From Mytilus galloprovincialis (lineage: Eukaryota > Mollusca > Bivalvia > Mytilida > Mytilidae): DNA of 64,000 nt. Positions 25,421 to 36,235 of the stretch are shown piece after piece (within the stretch, counting starts at the first letter, position 1; the number at the start of each line of letters is the position of its first letter). The stretch is taken from assembly GCF_965363235.1 (NCBI RefSeq), contig NC_134847.1, positions 56,142,439-56,206,438 on the forward strand. The letters run 5' to 3'. The notes under the pieces were generated by a model, which was given only the letters and a program-made list of their open reading frames with translations, ran no database searches and had not been told where the DNA came from. The position numbers were made by a program, and so were the translations under genes.

Positions 25421-25562
25421 GAATGCTTCTTTTTGTAACTTCATTGGGGTGTAAAAGCGTTGACCGAATACATTTTGCATAAAGCGCGGAAGCGTTTCAT
25501 TCTAATAATGTGCGCACGGTCAACGCTTTCACAACCCTATGAAGTTACAAAAAGAGGCATTC
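25421..25562. mobile_element. Small foldback element (MITE-like)
   Basis: Arms of 45 bp at 25421-25465 and 25518-25562 are reverse complements with four mismatches; each carries TTTTTGTAACTTCAT and AAAGCGTTGACC. The 52-bp centre is not paired. The structure fits a short non-autonomous DNA transposon, but I see no unambiguous target duplication. Confidence 0.75.
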
Positions 25563-25989
25563 AATACTGATAATTACATTTTTTAGCTATTATCATGAAA
25601 ACACGAATTTTATTATTGTTTTATTTAATTTACATGTGTACTTTATTGTGGGACCAAGTGTTATCATGAATGAAAAGTTTTATTGAGTAATGCAATTGCT
25701 TAAGTAATAACACGTGATGTGCAGTTAGCCAATCAGAATAAAATATCATAAGGAAACATACATCTAATGTAATTATTTACATTTAAAGTGTAAACATTCG
25801 TCAAAATCATTTATAAGCATTTACAGTTAAAATATTAAAGCATTAATTACAACGCATGAGCAAACAACCAACCAAAGGTGATAAGCAAATCATTTAAAGT
25901 AAACTCTTTGATTGCATGCTTTGATATTTTAACTGTAAAAGATTGACAGTTTTAATTAAAATCGAAAAAACACTTTTATACATCCGAAG

Positions 25990-26335
25990 CGCTTTCCTTG
26001 TGGTGTAGTGGTTAGTGCACCGGACTACTAACACAAATGTTCCTGGCTCGATTCCCGTTCGGGATGAAAATTTCAGGGACTCAATTGTCGGCTCTCCCTT
26101 GACTTCATTTGCGAGTATGGTCTTGAGGAAACGATTATAGTTCGTCGGAAGGGGACGATAAATGGCTGACCTGTGTTGAGAAAGCCATATATCTTGCACG
26201 TTAAAGACACCCTTGTAGATTTCGAAAAAGGAGAGGATAATGCCTCTACAAGGCAGCACTTGCACCCGCAAAGTGGAAAGGGATTAATATGAGTTGAAAA
26301 ACTTGTTTCCCAATCCACTCTAAATAAATATTTTG
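25990..26335 (+). mobile_element. tRNA-derived SINE, full-length copy
   Basis: The head GTGGTGTAGTGGTTAGTGC resembles a tRNA A-box region and is followed by the B box GGCTCGATTCC. The body is GGGGACGATAAATGGCTGAC, then a 65-bp piece with GCAGCACTTGCACCCGCAAA missing from the copy at 263-542, then the tail CTTGTTTCCCAATCCACTCT. It lies downstream of gene A. Confidence 0.88.
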
Positions 26336-26685
26336 AAACTAAACCATCAGGAACTCTCAAAACCGAATATTTGAAAGGATGTACAAGATCCCGCACGGTT
26401 GAAGAGCTTGACCAAATAGAAAAAATTGAAACAAACCGTTTCTTCTTTTTTATTTTTAAACCTATCGCAATAAATAATTTGACCCCAAGAAAAATAAACT
26501 CCAGTTGGAAAATCAGTAATTATATACATTTATCTGTTAGAAATGTTAAACAGCTAATTTGTCATGTTAGTGAGAACATTTGTTCATAAAACTGGAACTA
26601 AAATAGCTATTATTTATGCTTATACATCATATCAAGGTCACACTTCCTTCTTGAATTGTCTTCTCTGTTGTCTACTGCTGCCTAC

Positions 26686-27478
26686 CTAATTCAAATTTTT
26701 TTTATACAATTTACCATTATCATTCACTGATCCGTAAACGTGTCCATGTTCGTTAGAAGGTATCTTCTTTTTTTCGTTAACAGAATATGTCTTCACTATA
26801 CGACACATACTGGATACATAAAACGCTACTAATGCGATCACTACGAGGGCTGCTAAGCTTCCACCTGAAAAAAAAAACCAAAAACATATGACATACCAAA
26901 ATTGAAATAATCATAATAAAATCTTAAGATCAAGTATTTTGCACGTTTATTGTAAAACAAATGCATCATTTTGGAAGGTACTTTAAAAGTTTCCGATTCA
27001 AACCATTTGTTTTGTGATGTACTAGTATCACATGGGCAATCCACTTTACCTGCGTTATCTTGAGGTCTATTCACAAAAATAGTAAATTAACACCCTTTTG
27101 AAGGTTACACTGGTCTACTGGTTTATGCGCCTGACAATTAACGCTTGCCTCTGCCGTTAGCAGTCTTACTTGAATTTTGAGAATATCAGGGGCAATTAAA
27201 TATAGTTGATCAACCGCTCGGTCTCGTCCACAACTATTATATGGATAGAATCATTCAATTACTATTATATTATTTCCCCATCACCTCACTACAGTTGTGA
27301 AGGTTTTTTTTTTCATGACTTTCGTTTTGACCTCTAAACCATAAATTATTTGAAGCTTAAAATGTGTTATTTGTTTTTCTTTAAAACTTAATATATGTAA
27401 TGTTAACAATGTACTTACCAATAATTATCAGTAAGGTAACACTTATTTTATGCTCATGCGCTGGCATGGGATTCACGT
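26686..27478 (-). CDS. Gene A exons 7-8: membrane helix and tail
   Basis: Exon 7 (27419-27478) supplies HKISVTLLIII and exon 8 (26686-26864) continues GSLAALVVIALVAFYV, so the intron splits the membrane helix. The tail starts with a positive cluster (CRIVKTYS, EKKKIP) and ends YKKNLN. It has no PPxY motif, unlike genes C and D. Confidence 0.82.
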
Positions 27479-30400
27479 CTAAATTTTAAAATGAAAAATA
27501 AGCTATCATGAAATATAAGTCAGATGACAGTGTGTAGTTGTTTTGTGCCATTTAAAAAAAAAATAGTTGAAGAAAGACACTGATATAACTTACTTATATA
27601 ACATCAGACATTCCATAGAGCATACTTTAAGCAGGGGAAAATAAAAGAAGAAGTGCATATATTGAGCAGGAACAATGTTAAATTTTTTTTTTTTTTTGTA
27701 AAAGGAACAATTTCAATGTACTGCATTATTCTAGATTTCAATCAAATTATGATCTTTAATTGTGAATTCACCACTGGTTTTTGGTTGGATTCATTTTACT
27801 CATTTCCCTTCTTCAGGTTTCAGTAAAGCGTTTATTAAACTGCTTATTTTTCATGTCGTCTTTTCGCTTTTATTATGATCTGTGTGTTTTCGATTTACTG
27901 ATTTTAATTGTTATTTGGTGTTTTCTATTTTCTTTGTACTGCTTGTGAAGTTGCACTGAACAATATTTTAAATGTGACCTACCGAATTAGACTATTTACC
28001 GGGTTTGTAATAACATGAACCACACGACGGTGCCACATGTGGATCAGGATCTGCTTATCCTTCCGGAGCACCTGAAATCAACCCCAGTTTTTGGTGGGGC
28101 TCGTGTTGCTTAGTCTTTAGTTTTCTATGTTGTGTCATGTGTACTATTATTTGTTTGTTTGCCTTTTCAATTGTAGCCATGTCGTTGTCAGTTTGTTTTA
28201 GATTATGAGTTCGACTGTCCCTCTGACATCTTTCGCTTCTCTTTTTTATAGTGCATTTTTGACAAATTGAATTATCTTCTCTGTGAAAATTAGATGAAAT
28301 AAGTCACCTGGTGGATCTTGAACTGTTATTGTAAATCTGCATGTTGCGGTATTATTTGACCAGTCTTTGGCTTTATAGACCATGGTGTAAGTTCCGGGAA
28401 CCAGATTGGTTTTGTTCCTTTGTGGTAAGACTGGTCCATCAATTTCCCGAACTCCTACATTATCAGTAACGGTAGGCGCTGTCCATCCAAACAGGTCATT
28501 TGATCGTATAACTCTATCTTGTGGACAGTTATGGAAGACTGGCTCAAATCTATCTGCAAAGGTTTAATAAGTTTGATATTTGATATTTGGTATGGAGTGT
28601 AATTTATAGCTGCGTTCAATTTCGAATCTTTGACTTCTCACAAATACTCTTTTGAAAATCTTTTAAACCAAGACAAATAAAGGCTAACATTCCTTATGTG
28701 ATAATTTATGTTCTTTGCAATAATATTATTCTAATGTTATAAATTGTTCATGGGATAATAATGCATACATTGAAGATTAACTTGTGTCTCATCCCTTCAA
28801 CATATTTAAGCAAATAGAATATGTTTAACCTATGTTGTTGTCTGTATTTCTTTAAATAACAGTTTTTAACCCCTTCCGTTAAAATCCTCATATTGTGTTA
28901 AGGTACAAAATATCATTATCTTAAAAGATTATCAAACCTTTTAAGTAAAATTGACAATATTATGCATCTATAATCAGACTTACCAATAATATTTACCAGG
29001 AAAGTGGTTTCGTTGTAATTTCCAAATTTGTCGGGTACCGATTTAGCAATGACGGATACGGTAGAATTAGTACATAGACAGTGCTTAAATGTATTCTCCG
29101 ATACATAAACTTTCATCATGTTTCCTTCAAAGTCCAGAGCATATATAAAATTGGTATCAAGATATGCAGAATTTCTTGTGCTCAAAACATACACTGATAC
29201 CTTCTGTCCTTTCTTTGGTATGTTTTGTATAACTGGAGCTGCAATGAAGAGGCGTTATACAAACCATATACGAAATAAAATCAACAATGAATGTCATGTT
29301 TATACTTTCCTTCATGTAACAACGTCTATGTTTCTGAAAAAAAAGGATATTAAAAATATCATAAACTCTAAATATGACCATTATGTGGCCGATTCCCTCC
29401 AAATCCGGTATCTGGTAACTTTATTATCTTCGTTGCTTGATATATCATGGTAGGCGTACACATGTACGACAAAGTCCCCCTTATTTAATTATGCATACTT
29501 GTACATGTTTATTTGTTTAATAAATCGATGCATATTCGATTAAACTTTCTCTAGTTCGATTAATAAAGATTTTTTTCATATACGCTTTCATATAATAACT
29601 TGAAGCGAATTTGATTAGTTCAAAAAATGCAAGTTTGATATTTGTTGTAATATGTCTTTTTTAATAAAGATAGGAAACACTATGTAAAATACATGAAACG
29701 GATACATTTCATTGTGCTTGTGCTGTGTACATAACAATTAGCTGAAACAAATGTGTTTGTTTAAGCGATATGGTCAACTTACGTTTATAGTATTTTGGAA
29801 TATCTACAAAATAAATTGAAAAACATTAATTTTGTTAATTGATTGATTAATATTTTTTCTGAATTATAAGAACTGGATCCCTACATAAAAAAGAAGCATA
29901 CATACTGAGTTTGTTCTGAGTTGAAGATGTTGTTCATGGAACGATCTACTTATATGATTCCTTTAAAGACAGATCCCGAGTTACTGTACAGAAGATTTGT
30001 AATAAAATCAAAATGTTTTTTTTTTTTTTATGTTTTAACGAAATTAATTGCTTATGAGAAAGAAATAAAATCACAAAAATACTGAACTTCGAGGGAAATT
30101 TAATCGTAAAGTTCATTATCAAAAGGCAAAATCAAATGACAAAACACGACAACAGTATTGTAAGGGAAGCCATTGTATGTTTTCTACTGTTGTTATTCCA
30201 TAGCTGGGATTAATATAAGTTGCACAACTTGTTTCCCTATCCACTATAAATAAATATGTTTAAACTTAATTCCATGACTAAAGGTCCAATTCATTTTCTG
30301 AAAGCTATCCGCCTTTCAACAATTTAGAGAACTTGCAAAAGATACCCTTCGATTCCTGTCACACCCTATATAAAATATTCATGTCTCTTGACTGGTATAC

Positions 30401-33400
30401 TTAATTTATAATAAAGATTTTTGAAATTCTAATTAAACTTAAATAACCTGTCTGATTGTCCCAGTTACATGTAGATTTCTCACATTCCATAGTTGCTATA
30501 TGACCATCGGTATTACAGCTACACACAGTACATACATCATTGGTCGTTGTATTGGTTTCTCCTACAGTCCGATATACATTACGATACCAGCAGTGGTGTT
30601 TAGACAATTGTATACGTGTACAATAGTTGGAGCAGCATACTTCTCCTTCTTGGCAATAAGTATTGTCTACGCAATATTCACTTCCGTGTCTTTTGGTGCT
30701 GTTGATAAGTGATTCTGAGCATTGAAAATTCTTGATTGCTGTGAAATGATTCATTTATCTTAAAACATGACAAATTATTATGACAATGTATAAGACATAT
30801 TTAGTGTATATAAGTAATGACTCAATGTGAAATATATTTACGAAACTATTTTTCAACCTAGAATGACGTAAAATTTTAACTATTGATTACAAAACAATGC
30901 TGATCTAGAATAAGATCAATGCAGTAACTTCATATCAGCCTTTGTTAGGCAAACACACTAAAGTATTTGCATAAAAAAACCAGAGTAATGAACTGGCATC
31001 TGTCAGAAACTAACAAAACAAAACATAAATTTCTATAAGTGAAAAAATGCATTTGATCATTAGAAAACCTGCAACTGTTACATAAACATCACATCTGATT
31101 GTAAAATAATGTATCTATATCACAGACAGTGATTTATTTTAACACTATATAAACTGAACTTAAATATCATATATATATTTGACCTTCTCTGTCACGTATA
31201 TACTCACGTATGTCACATTTCCCCTTCATGCCTAACTCCCAACCTGGACAACACATACTCTGACATGCGTATGTTGTCACCTCACATTTTGTTTTACCAT
31301 TGTACCGATAGCATTTCTGTGTTCTACTGGTCTGGGTGCAGGAATTGGGATCATCGACTCCTGGACCACAGCTCATGCTAAAATTGCTGATAATAATCAA
31401 AGGATTGATTAATTGTGGTTCAGTGACAACTATTTCATTAGTAATTGAGGAAGATTACAAATAAACAATGATTGAATCTACCTAGTTGGTTGATAAGCTA
31501 GTTCTCGGCTGACAATTACACTTTGTTCAAAGAGAGTTTGAGTGATACTAGCGGATTCCAGTTTAGTGGGTTTACCGGTATAGAGTTGGAATTAAACTGC
31601 CAATTGAAGAGGGAAGTATCTTTAGAAAAGTTCGAAATTGTGCTTTGGTAAAATCAAACCTGCATCCCCTAAAAATCATTTTGGTTTAAAAGTTCTTTGA
31701 CTCTGAGAACGTAACATTCTCACATTTCAATACTGAAAAGTAGATGCGAATTTATGCACCAATACTTGAGTGATTCACATTTGTCTTTAGAAATGAGAGA
31801 AGATCACGTGGACATTTTTTTATATTGTTAATATAGAATTTGGGGTTGAACAAAAAGTCAAATTAATGAATGAAATGTAAGTAAGACGAGCATATTAAAC
31901 TTTTATTTGTTTTTGTGCAAATGAACTATGTTAACCTGTCATTATAAACATATCTTATTTGAATTTGTTTTCTTTTAGAAATCACTTAGATATTTCAATG
32001 TAATATTTTCTCTTTCGTATCGAACATTTACCTGCCAGTGGGTTTTCATTTGTTTCAACTTTCCACCATAGACCAAAAAGACGTAGAAATTACCACATAT
32101 ATGTCATCGTATGGCCTGCAGCAATGAGCAAAACCCATACCACATAGTAAGCTACAAAAGGCCTTACAATGACACATGTAAAACAATTCAAAGGAGAAAT
32201 CTGCATGGCCTAACTTATGAACAAATCAATTAACGAAAAACAAATACGATATACAGCAACAAACGACAACCACTGATTTGGGACAGGTACATACTGAATA
32301 AGACGGAATTTAACATGTGTGTTATAGCACCAGTGCCTTACCTAATTTGTCTATGTTATACTTATTCTGACATTGGACTTACACTGCTTTTAAACTGAGT
32401 TTTACTGTGAGTATTGACGTGTGTTTGTTTATTCAAAAGTGACTACAGGTATAGGGTGAGGGTGGATATCTTATTAAACATGTTTAACCCCGCCGCATTT
32501 TTTGGACCTGTATAGAAAATCTGACCTTTGGTTTGTCTTTTGTGTTTTAACAATTTTGGTTCATTTAAATATTTCAGAGGTTGATGTGGTGTCCATGTCC
32601 CTGAACGAGTATTCAATATTGTTTAAGAGCCCACTGAAGCCCGACTGCGGATGTCTGGTTTTCTCGCTGCGTTTTAACCCCATTGGTGGCCTCGGGCTGT
32701 TTCCTGCTCTTTGTTTGGGTTGATATCTCTTTGGCATATTCCCTATTTCCAGTCTCAATTATTCGTATTAATAAGTGATTCTTTTAGCAATTACTTGTGA
32801 TTTATATTTAATGCTAGATTGGATGTTCATATACTACTGCTGTTATCTAGCCATTAACACAAAACGCCCAATGGAAAGTTACATTTTCTTCAAACTGTTT
32901 GTCAAGATTTGCTGAACAGCTGAACAGATTAACATTTTTGTATTTTATAAAAACAAAACATGTTATTTAACAATAACTAGTCGGGACAGGTATAAGTTAG
33001 ATAAGAAAAAAGACAAAATATGTTTATTGACGTGACATTTTCACATTGAGTTTCTAATAGTATTTCAATGATGGCAAAAACAGTCAGCCAATCGCATTTC
33101 TATAATACAGGCAAAACAACCTTTTCATTCATGTCTGATATTCATATGATGAGGACATAATCTTTCAATCAGTTTAATTGAGGTCTGGAACTGGCATATC
33201 AGTTAACTGCTAGTAGTCTGTTGTTATTTATGTATTATTGCCATTTTGTTTATTTTCTGTTGTTACATCTTCTGACATACGGACTCGGACTTCTCTTCAT
33301 CTGAATTTTAATGTGCGAATTGTTATGTGTTTACCTTTCTACATTGGAAAGAGGTATAGGGCGAGGGTTGAGATCTCATAAACATATTTAACCCCGCCGC

Positions 33401-33867
33401 ATTTTTGCGCCTGTCCAAAGTCAGGAGCCTCTCACCTTTGTAAGTCTTGTATTATTTGTAATTTTAGTTTCTTTATTATAATTTGGAGTTTAGTATGATC
33501 TCCATTATCACTCAACTAGTATACATATATTTCTTTAAGGGCCAGATGAAAGACGCCTCCGGGCGCGGGAATTCCCTGCTGCATTGAAGACCTGTTGGTG
33601 ACCTTCTGCTGTTGTCTGTTCTATGGTCGGATTGTTGTCTCTTTGAAACATGCCCCATTTCCATTCTTAATTTTATTTTTATTTTAATTACGTTAATCTA
33701 TTTGATTTTATACTTGAATATCATTTAGTTTTATTAATAAACTTATAATCATTATTTAAAGCTTTCACATTATTGCATACATACCTGAGTGTCCCCATAC
33801 ATGTAATTTGTCCAACAACTGACAAAATGACAGCAGCATAAATACTATATTCACGTACGTTCTTCAT
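26686..33867 (-). CDS. Gene A: EMI-like/VWC-like/HYR single-pass membrane protein
   Basis: Eight exons: 33785-33867, 31208-31377, 30448-30738, 29783-29803, 28984-29238, 28308-28553, 27419-27478 and 26686-26864. All junctions are GT-AG and every phase joins, giving 434 residues. Residues 1-24 are a signal peptide (MKNVREYSIYAAVILSVVG). Residues 29-84 hold an EMI-like Cys-rich unit ending QSMCCPGWELGMKGKC. Residues 86-181 hold a second Cys-rich region (DNTYCQEGEVCCSNYC, later CTVCSCNTDG) resembling VWC. Residues 190-273 are beta-rich and unrecognised. Residues 274-356 match the HYR (hyalin repeat) pattern (HNCPQDRV, PTVTDNVG, YKAKDWSNNTATC). A membrane helix spans about 367-392 and a 42-residue basic tail follows. 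From exon 3 on, every internal intron is phase 1. HYR and EMI modules are known from adhesion and matrix proteins; the ligand and role here are unknown. Confidence 0.85.
27050..27066 (-). other. Possible 17-nt cassette exon in gene A intron 7
   Basis: Seventeen nucleotides, ACCTCAAGATAACGCAG, are bounded by an AG acceptor and a GTAAAG donor. The same 17 nt, with one change and both splice sites, occur at 41150-41166 in copy B. Inclusion would shift the frame and stop within a few codons of exon 8, removing half the membrane helix. Conservation may simply reflect the duplication. Confidence 0.3.
27973..28252 (+). repeat. Dispersed repeat family 3 in gene A intron 6
   Basis: Contains ATGTGACCTACCGAATTAGA, GGTGGGGCTCGTGTTGCTTA and GTTCGACTGTCCCTCTGACA. 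It is absent from the matching intron of copy B, so it probably inserted after the duplication. Confidence 0.82.
28308..28553 (-). CDS. Gene A exon 6: HYR (hyalin repeat) domain
   Basis: A single symmetrical phase-1 exon of 246 nt encodes one complete HYR module of about 82 residues. Key features in order are Cys-Pro-x-Asp near the start, Trp then PTVTDNVG, the GxYTMVYKAKDWSNN turn, and the second Cys in TCRFTITV. This is the usual HYR length and the usual one-exon organisation. Confidence 0.88.
28984..29238 (-). CDS. Gene A exon 5: beta-rich domain of unknown type
   Basis: 255 nt, phase 1 at both ends, donor GTAAGT. The 84 residues alternate hydrophobic and polar (KVSVYVLSTRNSAYLD, STVSVIAKSVPDKFG) and hold a single CxC pair (KHCLCTN), suggesting an Ig-like or other beta-sandwich fold. 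I do not recognise a family. Confidence 0.75.
29783..29803 (-). CDS. Gene A exon 4: 21-nt micro-exon
   Basis: The acceptor TTTTGTAG and donor GTAAGT frame 21 nt that add Asp-Ile-Pro-Lys-Tyr-Tyr-Lys in phase 1. The counterpart in copy B (45244-45264) keeps both splice sites, the length and the phase. It is too short to be found by open-frame search. Confidence 0.75.
30195..30262 (+). mobile_element. SINE 3' tail, 5'-truncated copy
   Basis: GGGATTAATATAAGTTGCAC followed by CTTGTTTCCCTATCCACTAT matches the end of the SINEs at 263-542 and 25990-26335. Only the tail is present, inside intron 4 of gene A. Confidence 0.75.
30448..30738 (-). CDS. Gene A exon 3: second Cys-rich (VWC-like) domain
   Basis: 291 nt, phase 1 at both ends. 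Cysteines fall in CSESL, EYCVDNTYC, GEVCCSNYC, HHCWYR, VCTVCSC and ECEKSTC. The CxxCxC followed by a later CxxxxC resembles the second half of a von Willebrand C domain. The paralogous exon in copy B (45567-45857) is open over the same length, though it has lost two cysteines (NNGTS, HHYWYR). Confidence 0.78.
31208..31377 (-). CDS. Gene A exon 2: EMI-like domain
   Basis: The acceptor is TTTTAG and the donor a perfect GTGAGT. The exon encodes 56 whole codons with seven cysteines beginning MSCGPGVDDPNSC and ending MCCPGWELGMKGKC. The CCPGW signature near the end is the hallmark of EMI domains. The spacing of the earlier cysteines is shorter than in classical EMI domains, so I call it EMI-like. 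Confidence 0.8.
32090..32315 (-). repeat. Dispersed repeat family 1, minus-strand copy in gene A intron 1
   Basis: The plus strand reads CAATGAGCAAAACCCATACC, then ATACAGCAACAAACGACAAC and TGATTTGGGACAGGTACATA. These complement the family 1 words TTGCTCATTG and CTGTCCCAAGTCA. Confidence 0.75.
32350..32770 (+). repeat. Dispersed repeat family 2 in gene A intron 1
   Basis: Contains GGTATAGGGTGAGGGTGGAT, CATGTTTAACCCCGCCGCAT and GCCCACTGAAGCCCGACTGC, and ends CCCTATTTCCAGTCTCAATT. The open frames over it are artefacts. Confidence 0.8.
33120..33690 (+). repeat. Dispersed repeat family 2, longer copy
   Basis: Begins near CTGATATTCATATGATGAGG, runs through CAGTTTAATTGAGGTCTGGA, GCTAGTAGTCTGTTGTTATT and GGTATAGGGCGAGGGTTGAG, and ends CCCCATTTCCATTCTTAATT. 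It pairs in inverted orientation with 35620-36235. Confidence 0.88.
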
Positions 33868-33913
33868 CGTAGAGTTATAATCAAAATATTTGACCATTCA
33901 GTTGTATTTGTAT

Positions 33914-33925
33914 CTATATATATAG
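33914..33925 (-). promoter_or_regulatory. TATA-like element of gene A
   Basis: CTATATATATAG, a palindrome, lies about 47 bp upstream of the gene A start codon. The equivalent position in copy B carries TATAAAG (47804-47810). Confidence 0.45.
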
Positions 33926-35294
33926 TTTATATGACTCTACATTTGATAACATGGACACAATAAGATAACACACTTTGCATCTCGTGAGGTGTGATAAAGG
34001 ATTTTTATATATTTCACAATCAGTGGAAATTCCAAGTTTGATTTCATGATCTGTCCACGTCAATACCTACTCCGTATAAAGACACTTTTGGTCAAGAAAT
34101 ATTCAAACTTTACTGAAATCTTAACTGTCTGATTTCCATTCTAGGGAATGTTAATATTTAGTGTTATGTTAATTTTATAGCTGATATATTTGTATATAAA
34201 AAAAAAATATTTTCATAAAAACTTTGAATACAGAACCACCGTATAGAACGCCACATGCGGGATGTCGGCTATATTTGATTCGGGGTGGCGGTTTTGAAGC
34301 GGAGAAAATCTATCAAGTCAAGTTCAAGTAGCAAAATTTCATTTTTGAGAATTGTAAGTTACAAACAAAGCAATGCACAGAAGGAAGCAAACCATACTAT
34401 ATTTCCAGCAAGCAGATGCAGACGTTTTCAGTGCTCTGTATACTCGAACAGCTTTCCCGAGGTTTCCGTGTTGAAGATTTTGATGCTTTGTATGCAAGTT
34501 TTAGGGTAATAAACTACTTTTGATGATTTTGTCCTGTAGATCATTTGGGGCCTTTAATAGCTGACTATGTGGTATGAGCTTTGCTCATTGTTGAAGGCCG
34601 TACGGTGACATATAGTTGTTAATTTCTGTGTCATTTTGGTCTATTGTGGATAGTTGTCTCATTGGCAATCATACCACATCTTCTTTTTTTTTTATATCTT
34701 ATCATGAAATTTTAATCAATGCCAGTTTCTAAAGCCTCGGTCACACCTTACCGGATAGCTCGAACGGACGCCTAACGGATAACTTTTTTTCAATCCGTTC
34801 ATGTCCGTGAGACTTCTGTTCTTATCCGTTAGACGTCCGTCCATGTCCGTTGCTTGTCCGTTAAGCGTACGTTTTATCCGTCGACGTCCTTTCTGTCCGG
34901 TGGAAAATTTTGAGCATGTTCAAAACTTTGAACGGACGTCCAACGGATAAAATGTCCGTTGAACGTCCGTTAGTCGTCCGTTTTGTACGGTACTCGTCCG
35001 TTTCGTTTCCGTTTTGTATCCGTTACGTGTTCGTTATACATCTGTTGGAGGTCTGGAAGATAAATTCACCAACGGACTTCTACCGGACGTTTAACGGATA
35101 AAACGGATGTTGAACGGATGAGAAACGGACTTCTACCGGACGTATAACGGATAAAACTGATGATGAACGGATCTGAAATGGATAAATGCAAATTGAAAAT
35201 TTAGAAATGCCAATTATTCGTATGTCAGATTTCTTAAGGTTCATGAATTCTTATTATTCATAATCGATCTTAGAGTATAGGCACGCCTTCAAAA

Positions 35295-35354
35295 TCAAGC
35301 AGTTCTTATTCAGGCCAGACACTGTCAAGCAGTTCTTATTCAGGCCAGACACTG
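35295..35354 (+). repeat. Exact 30-bp tandem duplication
   Basis: Two identical copies of a 30-bp unit beginning TCAAGCAGTTCTTATTCAGG lie inside the transposon. Perfect identity suggests a recent slip or an assembly artefact. Confidence 0.85.
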
Positions 35355-35619
35355 CCCTTTGGCGGAATTTTTGAAGAACAAACCAAAACCAGTTGCACAG
35401 AAACATTTTGAATATTTATTCGGTTTACATGTATTATTATTGTCGCCTTTGATTTTTCCGTATATCTTGTTCATCCGTTTTATCCGGTACGCTTCCGTTA
35501 GGTGTCCGTTTTATGCGGTACTCGCCAATTGGATGTACGTTCGACATCCGTTCTGTCCGGTACGTGTTCGTTTCTCGTACGTTGCATATCCGGTGTGTGT
35601 CCTTTATGCATCCGTTAAA

Positions 35620-36235
35620 ATAAAATTGAGAAAGGAAATGGTGAATATGTCAAAGCGACAACCACCCGACCATAGAGCAAACAACAGCCGAAGGCAACCA
35701 ATGGGTCTTCAATGTAGCGAGAATTCCCGCACCCGTAGGTGTCCTTCAGCTGGCCCCTAAAATATGCATAATAGTACAGTGATAATGGACGTCATACTAA
35801 ACTCCGAATTATACACAAGAAACTAAAAATTAAAATCATACAAGACTAACAAAGGCCAGAGGCTCCTGACTTGGGACAGGCGCAAAATTGCGGCGGGGTT
35901 AAACATGTTTATGAGATCTCAACCCTCCCCCTATACCTCTAGCCAATGTAGAAAAGTAAAAGAATAACAATACGCACATTAAAATTCAGTTCAAGAGAAG
36001 TCCGAGTCTGATGTCAAAAGATGTAACAAAAGAAAATAAATAAAATGACAATAATACATAAATAACAACAGACTACTAGCAGTTAACTGACATGCCAGCT
36101 CCAGACCTCAATTAAACTGATTGAAAGATTATGTCTTCATCATATGAATATCAGGTACAATCCCTCCCGTTAGGGGTTTAGTATCATACTATCATAAAAT
36201 ATATGAGAAGAACATAACCCGTGTCATGCCAACAA
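35620..36235 (-). repeat. Dispersed repeat family 2, minus strand, inside the transposon
   Basis: The plus strand reads TGAGAAAGGAAATGGTGAAT, GGGACAGGCGCAAAATTGCG, AACATGTTTATGAGATCTCA and GACTACTAGCAGTTAACTGA. About 600 bp, the longest copy here, extending to a segment with CCCTCCCGTTAGGGGTTTAG. It must be younger than the element it interrupts. Confidence 0.88.

Larger units (their letters stand above)
23320..34080. repeat. Segmental duplication, copy A
   Basis: The left edge matches the other copy at CATAAATTAGTCATGTCCAT and GTAGTCAGGTACCAAGGTAC (23540-23620 versus 37915-37990). The right edge matches just upstream of the gene at GAGCTGTCCACGTCAATG / GATCTGTCCACGTCAATA (34050 versus 47955). 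Between these, all eight exons of gene A have counterparts, offset by 13.9-14.9 kb. Confidence 0.82.

Noticed and set aside
25990-26060. Second possible tRNA gene
   Set aside because: Same SINE head; no acceptor stem pairing.
29118-29453. Plus-strand 111-codon frame
   Set aside because: Antisense shadow of gene A exon 5, starting outside any promoter or splice context.
35359-35760. 133-codon plus-strand frame
   Set aside because: Spans transposon subterminal repeats and a family 2 copy; composition follows the GTCCGTT words.
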